Assembly: GCA_013335115.1 (NCBI GenBank)
Contig: JAAXWQ010000006.1
Span: 20,580 to 84,579, forward strand
DNA from: Chlorobiaceae bacterium
GTDB taxonomy: Bacteria; Bacteroidota; Chlorobiia; Chlorobiales; Chlorobiaceae
DNA length: 64,000 nucleotides
Reading direction: 5' to 3'
Shown here one piece after another: positions 53,561-64,000 of the stretch. The notes beneath the pieces were generated by a model. That model did not search any database. It worked only from the letters and a program-made list of their open reading frames with translations, and was not told where the DNA came from. Positions within the stretch are counted from its first letter, which is position 1, and the number at the start of each line of letters is the position of its first letter. The translations under genes and the position numbers were made by a program.

Positions 53561-55924
53561 ATGGTTACCCGTTCATCACCCATTCCCCCACCTGCGAGGA
53601 GCGGGCTTGACGCACTGCTCGAACTCTCTGACGAGGAGTGGCTCCTTCGCCTTAAAGGGTTCCGTAAATCGCCGAAGGCCATACAGGTCAACGAGAGCCT
53701 GATGACGGTCGGCAACGGCTACCTCAACATCCGCGGCAGCCTCGAGGAGTTGCCGCCGGGCCATTGCGGCGGGATGTACCTGGCGGGGATCTTCGACAAG
53801 TCCGAATCGGACGTCGAGGAGCTGGTCAAGTGCCCCATGTGGACCGACGTCTCGATCTGGCACGAGGGCCAGAAATTCTGTATGTCGGTCTGTCGTGCCA
53901 TTTCCCACGAACAGGTGCTTGACATGAAAAAAGGGCTGTTGCACCGCAGGACCGTGTTCAGGAACCCCGCAGGCAAGGTTTTGGCGCTCGAGACCACCCG
54001 CACGGCCTTCATGCACGAGCCGCACCGGGGCTACATGCGGGTCCGCATCACGCCCCGCAACTTCTCCGGGAAGATCCGGGTGCTGTCTGGCCTTAACGGC
54101 GAGGTGACCAACCGGGGCTATTTCCCCCGAGAACAGTACAAGCACCTGCAGCTCGCAAAGATCGAGCGTGGCAGGAACTTCATGTACCTCGAGGTAAGGA
54201 CACGTGAACGCGGGATCAGGATTGCCGAGGGCGCCTCATGGAAACTGATGGCCGCTTCGGGCCTCCCCCTGCATTGGGAGCCAAGGATCTACGGCGAGAA
54301 GTTCACCAGCGAAATCACCATTGACGCGACGAGGGGGCGGACCTACGAGTTCGAGAAGCTCGCCGTAGTCACGACCAGCCGGGATACGCAGCCCGAAAGC
54401 ATGTTCAAGGACACCATCTGCCAGCTCAAGGACTTCGTCCGCAAGGGGGCAATGCTCGAGATCGAGCAGCATCTGGCGGCATGGAACTGCATGTGGGAGC
54501 AGGCGGACATCCATATCGACGGCGACAGCCAGGCGCAGCAAGCCCTGCGCTACAACATCTACCAGCTCCTGATCAACGGCCCCGCCGGACCCACCAGCAT
54601 CGGGGCAAAGTTCCTCAGCTCAGAAGGCTACCTCGGCCACGCCTTCTGGGACACCGAAATCTTCATCCTGCCCTTCTACGTCTACAACTTCCCGCCGATT
54701 GCCCGCAACCTGCTGATGTACCGGTACGAAACTCTGCCGGGCGCCGTGAAGAATGCCGCGAAGATGGGATACCGGGGGGCGAAGTACGCCTGGGAGTCGG
54801 CCACAACCGGTGAGGATGTCACCCCGCGCTTCGCATCGAAGCTCGAGAAGACCATCCGCCTGATCTATACCGGTACCGAGGAGGACCACATCGTCTCTGA
54901 CGTGATCTACGGCCTCGAACGCTATTTCCGCGTAACCGGCGACGAGGCGTTCCTCCTACAGTACGGCCTCGAGATGATCTTCCTCACCGCTCGTTTCTGG
55001 GCAAGCCGCACGGTGAAGCCGGGAGAGGAGTACGAAATCCATACAGTCATCGGCCCCGACGAATTCCATGAGCACGTCGACAACAACGCCTATACCAACT
55101 TCCTGGTTAAATGGCACCTCCGCCTGGCCGGCATGCTCCACAAGCATGTAGCCAGGACCAACCCGGATGTCCTGCTGGCCATCTCTGCAAGGATCAATCT
55201 CGGAGAGCACGAGCCGGCCGAGTGGATCCGGATCGCACGAAAGCTGAAGTTCACGCAGGATCCGGTGACCGGGATCTTCGAGCAGTTCGACGGCTATTTT
55301 ACCCTGAAGGACTACGTGATCACCCGGCACGACCGTGACGGGAGCCCCGTGCTGCCGCAGGGGGTGAACTACCGGAACATCGGACGGACCCGCCTCATCA
55401 AGCAGGCCGACGTCCTGATCATGATGCTGCTCTTCCCCCACGCATTCAGCGCGGAGGAGAAACTGGCCAACTACCACTATTACGAGCAGCGGACGGCGCA
55501 CAAGTCCTCCCTCAGCCACTGTACGCACGCCATGATGGGCCTGGCCGTCAAGGAGCGCGTCAATGCCTACCGATACTTCATGAAGACCGCCCAGTTCGAC
55601 CTGAAGAACCTGCACCGGAACACCGAACTCGGCATCCACGCAGCCGCTGTCGGCGGGAGCTGGCAGACGGTCGTCCACGGTTTCGCCGGACTGACCCTCA
55701 AGTCGGACCGGATCGTGCTGAACCCCTGGCTCCCGAAGAAATGGGAACGCCTGGCATTCCGCGTCAAATGGCGTGAACGGGACGTCCACCTCGACATCGC
55801 GCACCGCGAAGTGTCGATCCGGATCGATTCCGCAACCGCCCAAACCCTTCCCTGCACCATCTACGGCAGGACAATCAAGCTGAGGACCAACGAAGCCTAC
55901 CGGCTGGACTACTGCCCAACGTGA
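53561..55924 (+). CDS. Glycoside hydrolase family 65 phosphorylase-type enzyme
   Basis: A 787-residue GH65 protein (families of maltose, kojibiose, trehalose and nigerose phosphorylases and hydrolases). The N-terminal beta-sandwich (about 30-270) leads to the (alpha/alpha)6 barrel; the catalytic acid is within GPDEFHEHVDNNAYTN (residues 499-514, candidate Glu501 or Glu504). The substrate cannot be told from the sequence. The start at 53561 is preceded by AGGAGG at 53551. It is 21 nt upstream of the GT4 gene, forming a likely two-gene operon for alpha-glucan or glucoside handling. Confidence 0.85.
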   Translation: MVTRSSPIPPPARSGLDALLELSDEEWLLRLKGFRKSPKAIQVNESLMTVGNGYLNIRGSLEELPPGHCGGMYLAGIFDKSESDVEELVKCPMWTDVSIWHEGQKFCMSVCRAISHEQVLDMKKGLLHRRTVFRNPAGKVLALETTRTAFMHEPHRGYMRVRITPRNFSGKIRVLSGLNGEVTNRGYFPREQYKHLQLAKIERGRNFMYLEVRTRERGIRIAEGASWKLMAASGLPLHWEPRIYGEKFTSEITIDATRGRTYEFEKLAVVTTSRDTQPESMFKDTICQLKDFVRKGAMLEIEQHLAAWNCMWEQADIHIDGDSQAQQALRYNIYQLLINGPAGPTSIGAKFLSSEGYLGHAFWDTEIFILPFYVYNFPPIARNLLMYRYETLPGAVKNAAKMGYRGAKYAWESATTGEDVTPRFASKLEKTIRLIYTGTEEDHIVSDVIYGLERYFRVTGDEAFLLQYGLEMIFLTARFWASRTVKPGEEYEIHTVIGPDEFHEHVDNNAYTNFLVKWHLRLAGMLHKHVARTNPDVLLAISARINLGEHEPAEWIRIARKLKFTQDPVTGIFEQFDGYFTLKDYVITRHDRDGSPVLPQGVNYRNIGRTRLIKQADVLIMMLLFPHAFSAEEKLANYHYYEQRTAHKSSLSHCTHAMMGLAVKERVNAYRYFMKTAQFDLKNLHRNTELGIHAAAVGGSWQTVVHGFAGLTLKSDRIVLNPWLPKKWERLAFRVKWRERDVHLDIAHREVSIRIDSATAQTLPCTIYGRTIKLRTNEAYRLDYCPT

Positions 55925-55945
55925 CCATAACGAGGAGACGATGAG

Positions 55946-57040
55946 ATGAAAAAGCTGAAGATTGCACAAGTTGCCCCATTGATCGAGAGCGTACCGCCGA
56001 AAAAATACGGCGGAACCGAACGGGTAGTTTATAACCTGACCGAAGGGCTCGTGGCCGAGGGACACGAGGTAACCCTGTTCGCATCAGGGGATTCGACCAC
56101 CAACGCCCGCCTCGTCGCCCCCGTTTCGGGCAGCCTGAGGCTGGGCCGCAAGGTCCATTCCGCCATCATGATGCACATGCTGATGCTCTCGAAGGTCTAC
56201 GAAGAGATGGAAGGGGAGTTCGACATCATCCACTCCCATCTGGAATACCTGACCCTGCCCTTCGCCGCCCGATCCTCGACGCCGACCGTCCTTACCCTGC
56301 ATGGCAGGCTCGACACCCCCGACTACGCCCGCATCCTGAGGCGCTACGGGACGATGCCCTACGTCTCCATCAGCGACTCACAGCGGGCCCCCGTACCCGA
56401 CCTCAACTGGGTCGGGACCGTCTACCACGGCTATCCCGAAACCCTTTTCGAATTCAACCCGGACCCGGAGGATTACTTCCTCTACCTCGGCCGCTTCTCC
56501 GAAGAGAAAAGGCCCGACCAGGCCATCATGATGGCACGTGCCTGCAACGTCAGGCTGAAAATCGCGGCCAAGATCGACCCGGCCGACAAAGCCTATTTCA
56601 AGAGCCGGATCGAGCCCCTGCTGCACCACCCGCTCATCGAGTTCGTGGGAGAGGTCGACGACCGGCAGAAATCCCTTCTGCTCCGGAATGCGAAAGGGTT
56701 GCTCAACACCATCGACTGGCCGGAGCCGTTCGGCCTGGTCATGATCGAAGCCCTCGCCTGCGGCACCCCGGTCATCGTGCGACGCTGCGGCTCTTCGCCG
56801 GAGGTGGTCACCCACGGCAAGAGCGGCTTCGTCTGCGACACCCGCCAGGAGTTCATCCGCGCCATCCGCGAAATCGGCACCATCTCGCGACTCGCCTGCC
56901 GCCGGGAATTCGAGCAGAGGTTCACCCGTGACCGTATGACCGACGGTTATGTCAGCCTCTACAGGAAACTCGTTGCCGGCCTGCCAGGAAAAGCCTGCCT
57001 GCCGGCCCCGGGCGGCGGAGCCGGTGAGATAGCTGCATAG
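55946..57040 (+). CDS. Glycosyltransferase family 4 (GT-B)
   Basis: A 364-residue glycosyltransferase. The N-terminal acceptor half starts KIAQVAPLIESVPPKKYGGTERVV; the C-terminal donor half has FLYLGRFSEEKRPDQAI and EPFGLVMIEALACGTPVI, the GT4 E-x7-E nucleotide-sugar motif. With the GH65 gene it may build or remodel an alpha-linked glycan or glucoside; the donor sugar is not predictable. It begins 21 nt after the GH65 stop and has no terminator visible before dnaE. Confidence 0.85.
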   Translation: MKKLKIAQVAPLIESVPPKKYGGTERVVYNLTEGLVAEGHEVTLFASGDSTTNARLVAPVSGSLRLGRKVHSAIMMHMLMLSKVYEEMEGEFDIIHSHLEYLTLPFAARSSTPTVLTLHGRLDTPDYARILRRYGTMPYVSISDSQRAPVPDLNWVGTVYHGYPETLFEFNPDPEDYFLYLGRFSEEKRPDQAIMMARACNVRLKIAAKIDPADKAYFKSRIEPLLHHPLIEFVGEVDDRQKSLLLRNAKGLLNTIDWPEPFGLVMIEALACGTPVIVRRCGSSPEVVTHGKSGFVCDTRQEFIRAIREIGTISRLACRREFEQRFTRDRMTDGYVSLYRKLVAGLPGKACLPAPGGGAGEIAA

Positions 57041-57117
57041 CAGGGAAACCATGGACAATGGATAATGGTGCGGCTCGGTACTCCTGGCGCGTCACGTCTC
57101 CCAATCCGTTAAATCGC

Positions 57118-57145
57118 TTGCAAGAAACGCCTGAAAGCTTATAAT
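57118..57145 (+). promoter_or_regulatory. Probable promoter of dnaE
   Basis: TTGCAA at 57118-57123, a 16-nt spacer and a perfect TATAAT at 57140-57145 form a good sigma-70 type promoter. It ends about 65 nt before the dnaE start, in the 169-nt gap after the GT4 gene. Confidence 0.65.
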
Positions 57146-57209
57146 GAAACTAGCTGTAGCAGCTCCGCTGTGCGGCTGATCCCTAACCCTCGTCGTTACC
57201 GATAGCGCA

Positions 57210-60770
<3,561 letters not shown>

Positions 60771-60880
60771 TATACCCCCATGGGGTTTCCTTGGATTGTT
60801 TTTTTTCTTAATTTCACCTCTTACCGATCTTTTCGGCATCGAGTTTCGTTAGTATTTTTTTCAACCCTTATGACACCACT

Positions 60881-61210
60881 ATGAGCGGAAAATATTTCAC
60901 GGCTACCGACCAGAACTTCCAGTCTGCAATCCTCGAGGCTGACAAGGTCGCGCTGGTTGACTTCTGGGCTGCCTGGTGCGGCCCCTGCATGATGCTCGGC
61001 CCGGTCATCGACGAACTCGCCGGCGAATACGAAGGCAAGGCCATCGTCGCCAAGGTCAACGTCGACGAGAACCCCGGCACCGCAGCCAAATACGGCATTC
61101 GCAGCATCCCTACCATGCTGGTCATCAAGAACGGCCAGGTCGTCGACCAGATGGTCGGAGCCTTGCCGAAGACCGCAATCGCCAAGAAGATCGACGAGCA
61201 CATCGGCTGA
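60881..61210 (+). CDS. trxA: Thioredoxin
   Basis: A 109-residue thioredoxin with the redox site W32-C33-G-P-C36 in VDFWAAWCGPCMM, cis-Pro in RSIPTMLVI, and the C-terminal DQMVGALPK. It reduces disulphides in enzymes such as Tpx (this window). The start at 60881 fits homologues. A terminator lies between it and trxB. Confidence 0.97.
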   Translation: MSGKYFTATDQNFQSAILEADKVALVDFWAAWCGPCMMLGPVIDELAGEYEGKAIVAKVNVDENPGTAAKYGIRSIPTMLVIKNGQVVDQMVGALPKTAIAKKIDEHIG

Positions 61211-61231
61211 TCCTTCGCCTCCGTTTGAGCA

Positions 61232-61261
61232 ATCCCGGCTACTCGGCCGGGATCTCTTTTT
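61232..61261 (+). terminator. Intrinsic terminator between trxA and trxB
   Basis: The stem ATCCCGGC (61232-61239) pairs with GCCGGGAT (61246-61253) around a 6-nt loop, followed by CTCTTTTT at 61254-61261. It may allow separate levels of the two proteins. Confidence 0.75.
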
Positions 61262-61302
61262 CATGCCATCCCCATAACATTTTGTTACCGGAGTATCTAC
61301 TC

Positions 61303-62238
61303 ATGGACAGAGACATAAGGGACGTCGTCATCATCGGGACAGGACCTGCCGGCTATACCGCGGCCATCTACACCGGACGCGCCAACCTCAAGCCGCTGGT
61401 CATCGAAGGGCACCAGCCCGGCGGCCAGCTCATGATTACGACCGACATCGAGAATTTCCCCGGGTTCCCCGAGGGCATACCCGGGCCGGAGCTCATGTCA
61501 CGCATGCGCCAGCAGGCTGAGCGCTTCAATGTCGATTTCATCTACGGCAGCGTCACGGACGCCGACGTCTCGCGCAGCCCCTTCTGCCTCACCCTCGACG
61601 ATGGACGCGAAATCTTCACCAGGACCCTCATCATCGCCACCGGCGCCACCGCCAAATGGCTCGGCATCGAGTCTGAATCCGCCTACCGTGGCCGTGGAGT
61701 GTCGGCATGCGCCACCTGCGACGGTTTCTTCTTCAAGAACTGCCGCGTCTTCGTGATCGGCGGCGGCGACACCGCCATGGAGGAGGCGCTCTACCTCACC
61801 AAGTTCGCTTCCGAGGTCGTGCTTGTGCATCGGCGTGAAGAGTTCAGGGCATCGAAGATCATGAGCCTCAGGACGAGGAAGAACGCGAAGATCACCACGA
61901 TGCTCAACGAAGTCGTCGACGAGATCCTCGGTGACGGCATGAAAGTCACCGGCATCCGCCTGAAAAACGTCAAGACCGGCGAGCTCACCGAACACGCCTG
62001 CGACGGCGTCTTCATGGCCATCGGCCACGAACCGAACGCCAAACTCTTCAAAGGCCAGCTTGACATGGACGACTACGGCTACATCAAGACCGGTGCCCAC
62101 TCGACCGAAACCAGCGTCAAAGGCGTCTTTGCCTGCGGCGACGTCCAGGACTTCATCTTCCGCCAGGCCGTCACCGCCGTCGGTACCGGCTGCATGGCCG
62201 CCGTCGAAGCCGAACACCACCTTGAAACCATTCGCTGA
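61303..62238 (+). CDS. trxB: Thioredoxin reductase (FAD, NADPH-type)
   Basis: A 311-residue flavoprotein that reduces thioredoxin. FAD-binding GTGPAGYTAAIY is at about 12-23, the redox pair C136-A-T-C139 is in VSACATCDGFF, the nucleotide-binding GGGDTAMEEALYL follows, and the FAD-binding GVFACGDVQD is near the C-terminus. The start at 61303 is supported by CCGGAG 8-13 nt upstream; the open frame begins far upstream only as a shadow of trxA. Confidence 0.95.
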   Translation: MDRDIRDVVIIGTGPAGYTAAIYTGRANLKPLVIEGHQPGGQLMITTDIENFPGFPEGIPGPELMSRMRQQAERFNVDFIYGSVTDADVSRSPFCLTLDDGREIFTRTLIIATGATAKWLGIESESAYRGRGVSACATCDGFFFKNCRVFVIGGGDTAMEEALYLTKFASEVVLVHRREEFRASKIMSLRTRKNAKITTMLNEVVDEILGDGMKVTGIRLKNVKTGELTEHACDGVFMAIGHEPNAKLFKGQLDMDDYGYIKTGAHSTETSVKGVFACGDVQDFIFRQAVTAVGTGCMAAVEAEHHLETIR

Positions 62239-62266
62239 CCCTCGACCATCCGGCAGCATCAAAGGC

Positions 62267-62293
62267 AAAGGGCGCCCAAAACGACGCCCTTTT
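62267..62293 (+). terminator. Intrinsic terminator after trxB
   Basis: AAAGGGCG (62267-62274) pairs with CGCCCTTT (62285-62292) around a 10-nt loop, with a short T run. Confidence 0.65.
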
Positions 62294-62353
62294 GCTCACC
62301 CCATTCACCTACGTCCCTCTCCCTGCCTGGACGGGGCGCTAACCCGGCAGTAA

Positions 62354-62974
62354 TCATATGGGCTGCCTGAAGGGCCATCCCCGGAGAGCGTATAAAAAAG
62401 CGAGCAACAAGCATATCGCCACGCTCAACGGTTCTGATAAGAACGACATGGCGAAAGCGCTGACATACAGCAGAGGGGCAAACCGGTAATGCCTGGTGAT
62501 GAGCTTGGCATCCTCATATTTTTGCAGTATTGCGTCTTTTTTCAGGAGGCATTTCGATACATGCCGCCAAAGCAGGTCAAATGAAATCGAGATGGCCAGG
62601 AAAATCCCCGTATAAATGTTTGCCGCAACCCTTGACTCGTGATGAAGCAGGTACTCTGCCAGCAAAGCAGTCGGGAAAGGGATGAACGTCACGAACAGGA
62701 GCAACAACCCGTTCAGGTAAAACAACGCATGGTCGTACCTGTCGACCAGTACGAATATCCAGTGGTGCTGGATCCATATGACCAGAATGGTCGCGAAACT
62801 GGTTAAAAATGCAAGATAGCTTGGCCAAAGATTGAGCAGTGCGAGCCATAGTCCCAACTGCTCTACCTGTTCGCGTTCAGGGATCTTGATCTCGATCACG
62901 AGTAGCGTAATTGCTATGGCGAAAACCCCGTCACTGAATGATTCGATGCGAACCGTTTCGTTTTCTCTATGCAT
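62354..62974 (-). CDS. TMEM175-family (DUF1211) potassium channel
   Basis: A 206-residue membrane protein with about six helices. The diagnostic start RIESFSDGVFAIAITLLVI (about 9-27) matches TMEM175, whose first helix forms the potassium pore; WIQHHWIF and ALFYLNGLLLLFVTFIPFP are family features. Bacterial TMEM175 proteins are small tetrameric K+ channels. It is convergent with trxB and has no operon partner. Confidence 0.85.
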   Translation of the reverse strand: MHRENETVRIESFSDGVFAIAITLLVIEIKIPEREQVEQLGLWLALLNLWPSYLAFLTSFATILVIWIQHHWIFVLVDRYDHALFYLNGLLLLFVTFIPFPTALLAEYLLHHESRVAANIYTGIFLAISISFDLLWRHVSKCLLKKDAILQKYEDAKLITRHYRFAPLLYVSAFAMSFLSEPLSVAICLLLAFLYALRGWPFRQPI

Positions 62975-63098
62975 AAGAAATGGCCTCCGCCATGCTGATC
63001 AGGTCAATAGCCGGCCTCCTGACAGAAAAGCCTTCGGTATACAAGATAAGTATACAGCCTTCATCGCCAAGATCTGGCGACCGTAGGTATCGAATAGC

Positions 63099-63134
63099 CT
63101 TCCTCCACGGCGGCTTAGACTGCCATGGAGGAAG
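63099..63134. repeat. Imperfect hairpin in the intergenic gap
   Basis: A 13-nt arm (63099-63111) pairs with 63122-63134, with one G-U pair and a 10-nt loop. The gap also carries a GTATAC/GTATAC inverted repeat at about 63038-63056. No gene is seen here. Confidence 0.5.
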
Positions 63135-63221
63135 CTGAGGAGAAGCTGAGGGCCGCTATTCACTTCATGCACTTCTCTTGATCGAAATCAAAGTCTGAGC
63201 GCGATTGAGCGCTGTTATAAC

Positions 63222-63890
63222 TCACGCAACTCTTCTTGCCCATGACAGCGCCCTTGCTGGCAGGGGGTGCTCGAGTTCCCAAATGATTGACATCGGCTTT
63301 GAGCCTTCATGGCGCAGGTATTGTAGCGGGCCGGCAAAAAAGTAGAGGGAGGTGAGTCCGTTGTCGAGCTTTTTTCGATTGCGTATGAAAAGTAGGGGGG
63401 TGTAGCCATGCGCTTGGTGGTTGATGTAGCGATTGCCGGTCTGGGAATCGGCGCTGGTCTGGGATTGGCTTTGCCAGTGGAACCGCTTGTCGGTCAGGGC
63501 ATAGTCTTCATACATGGTGGTCGGCGAGAAGTCAGCTTCGCTTTTGTTGATATCAGCAAAAAAGAGATCGAGTTTTCGCTGAGGGACATGCAGGACGCCC
63601 TCTCGGGAAGCCTTAGGCTGTTCAAAGTTTCCAAGGCCAAGGGCAAGAAGTACTTGCTCCCTTGTGTAGGACCCATGTAACGACAACGGTCCGGTCAGTT
63701 CTGGAAAGCGCTGGGCCGCATGCGGTACGTGATGTTCAAGGAGCCAGGTGAACAGTTCAAGAAGGTCATGTTTGAGTCCTGGACGTTGCTCGATGAACCG
63801 TTCTGCCTCATGCAAATCAGATGGGCGGTTGTTTGTTCCCCACATGGCACTTTGGAGCAGCAAATGCGATTCCTGAGTATTCTGGCGAAT
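63222..63890 (-). pseudogene. 5'-truncated DUF3427 helicase-associated gene
   Basis: The last ~220 residues of a protein ending in a DUF3427 domain: YEDYALTDKRFHWQSQSQTS, HQAHGYTPLLFIRNRKK, and HEGSKPMSIIWELEHPLP. In intact family members this domain sits behind a PLD nuclease and a DEAD/SNF2-type helicase; neither is present. The open frame runs on to 63947, but its first ~20 residues (read from 63947 to 63889) are coded by the repeat motifs of a mobile-element end, so the gene was cut by insertion and is a remnant. The domain is often found in restriction or defence-associated proteins. Confidence 0.75.
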
Positions 63891-64000
63891 GTGTACCACC
63901 CATTCTGCAGTAAAGTGTGCCACTGATTCTGCTCGAAACTGTGCCACCTTCCTCCGGCGGATTTGCTGTGAGAAAGTTACATGTTTTTCGCCTCTTTTCG
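63891..64000. mobile_element. Probable end of an IS21-type insertion sequence
   Basis: Three direct copies of a GTGTRCCAC-type motif start at 63891, 63915 and 63939, exactly 24 nt apart, each followed by related sequence. Regular direct repeats near the ends are a feature of IS21-family elements, and the family ends with TG..CA. The left junction lies at about 63889, within the DUF3427 remnant; the element continues beyond the window, so its transposase genes cannot be seen. Confidence 0.5.

Noticed and set aside
53340..53702. A 120-codon open frame at the 5' side of the GH65 gene
   Set aside because: It runs through the promoter region and into GH65 in another frame, without a ribosome site or recognisable sequence.
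60771..60812. A terminator after dnaE at the palindrome CCCCATGGGG
   Set aside because: The palindrome has no loop and the T run starts well after it, so a stable terminator hairpin is not convincing.

Overview
The window reads as chromosomal DNA of a green sulfur bacterium (Chlorobiaceae); I cannot fix the genus from it. The main reasons are an 11-gene nuoABCDHIJKLMN set without nuoEFG followed directly by a membrane-bound uptake [NiFe] hydrogenase; a class I fumarase next to a biotin-dependent carboxyltransferase, as expected for a reductive TCA cycle organism; and a GTP cyclohydrolase I / PTPS-QueD pair. By eye the DNA is GC-rich and densely coded, with short gaps and many 1-50 nt gene overlaps.

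Layout. 1-11.3 kb: housekeeping genes (end of an Lpt permease, thioesterase, RqcH/NFACT, dCMP deaminase, ribD, DoxX, an ABC ATPase, tpx, ribE, rarA, a TolC-like protein, a methyltransferase, a HIT protein) and two tRNA-Leu genes. 11.4-13.9 kb: a coupled cluster of PAP2-like membrane protein, ferrochelatase-superfamily protein, TPR protein and small membrane protein. 14.2-25.3 kb: the nuo operon, closed by a terminator. 25.4-29.7 kb: hydrogenase small and large subunits, cytochrome b and maturation protease. 29.8-32.4 kb: folE and queD/PTPS, a zinc peptidase, tRNA-fMet and a VOC protein on the minus strand. 32.9-37.1 kb: a three-gene minus-strand copper operon (HMA-TauE/SafE-cupredoxin fusion, DUF305 protein, CopA). 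37.2-47.5 kb: prfC, an alanine/glycine symporter, ppa, a KdsC-like phosphatase with a NeuB-like synthase, htpG, a ferritin-like/VIT1 fusion and an APH-AAA fusion kinase. 47.7-51.6 kb: UspA, fumarase and the carboxyltransferase. 51.7-53.3 kb: tandem palindromic repeats and a leucine-rich-repeat protein with a zinc ribbon. 53.6-62.2 kb: GH65 and GT4 carbohydrate genes, dnaE, trxA, trxB. 62.3-64.0 kb: TMEM175-like channel, a 5'-truncated DUF3427 gene and what looks like the end of an IS21-type element running off the right edge.

Functionally the centre of the window is electron input and carbon fixation: hydrogenase and a ferredoxin-type complex I feed or exchange electrons with the quinone pool, while fumarase and the carboxyltransferase belong to central carbon flow. 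No obviously new multi-gene system (defence island, biosynthetic cluster or CRISPR) is present. The parts most worth a second look are the copper operon with its triple-domain fusion, the repeated mini-ORFs that copy the start of the ferritin-like/VIT1 gene, the zinc-ribbon LRR protein next to tandem palindromic repeats, a 27-bp perfect hairpin after neuB, and the IS-disrupted DUF3427 gene. All functional calls rest on motif recognition by eye; no database search was run.
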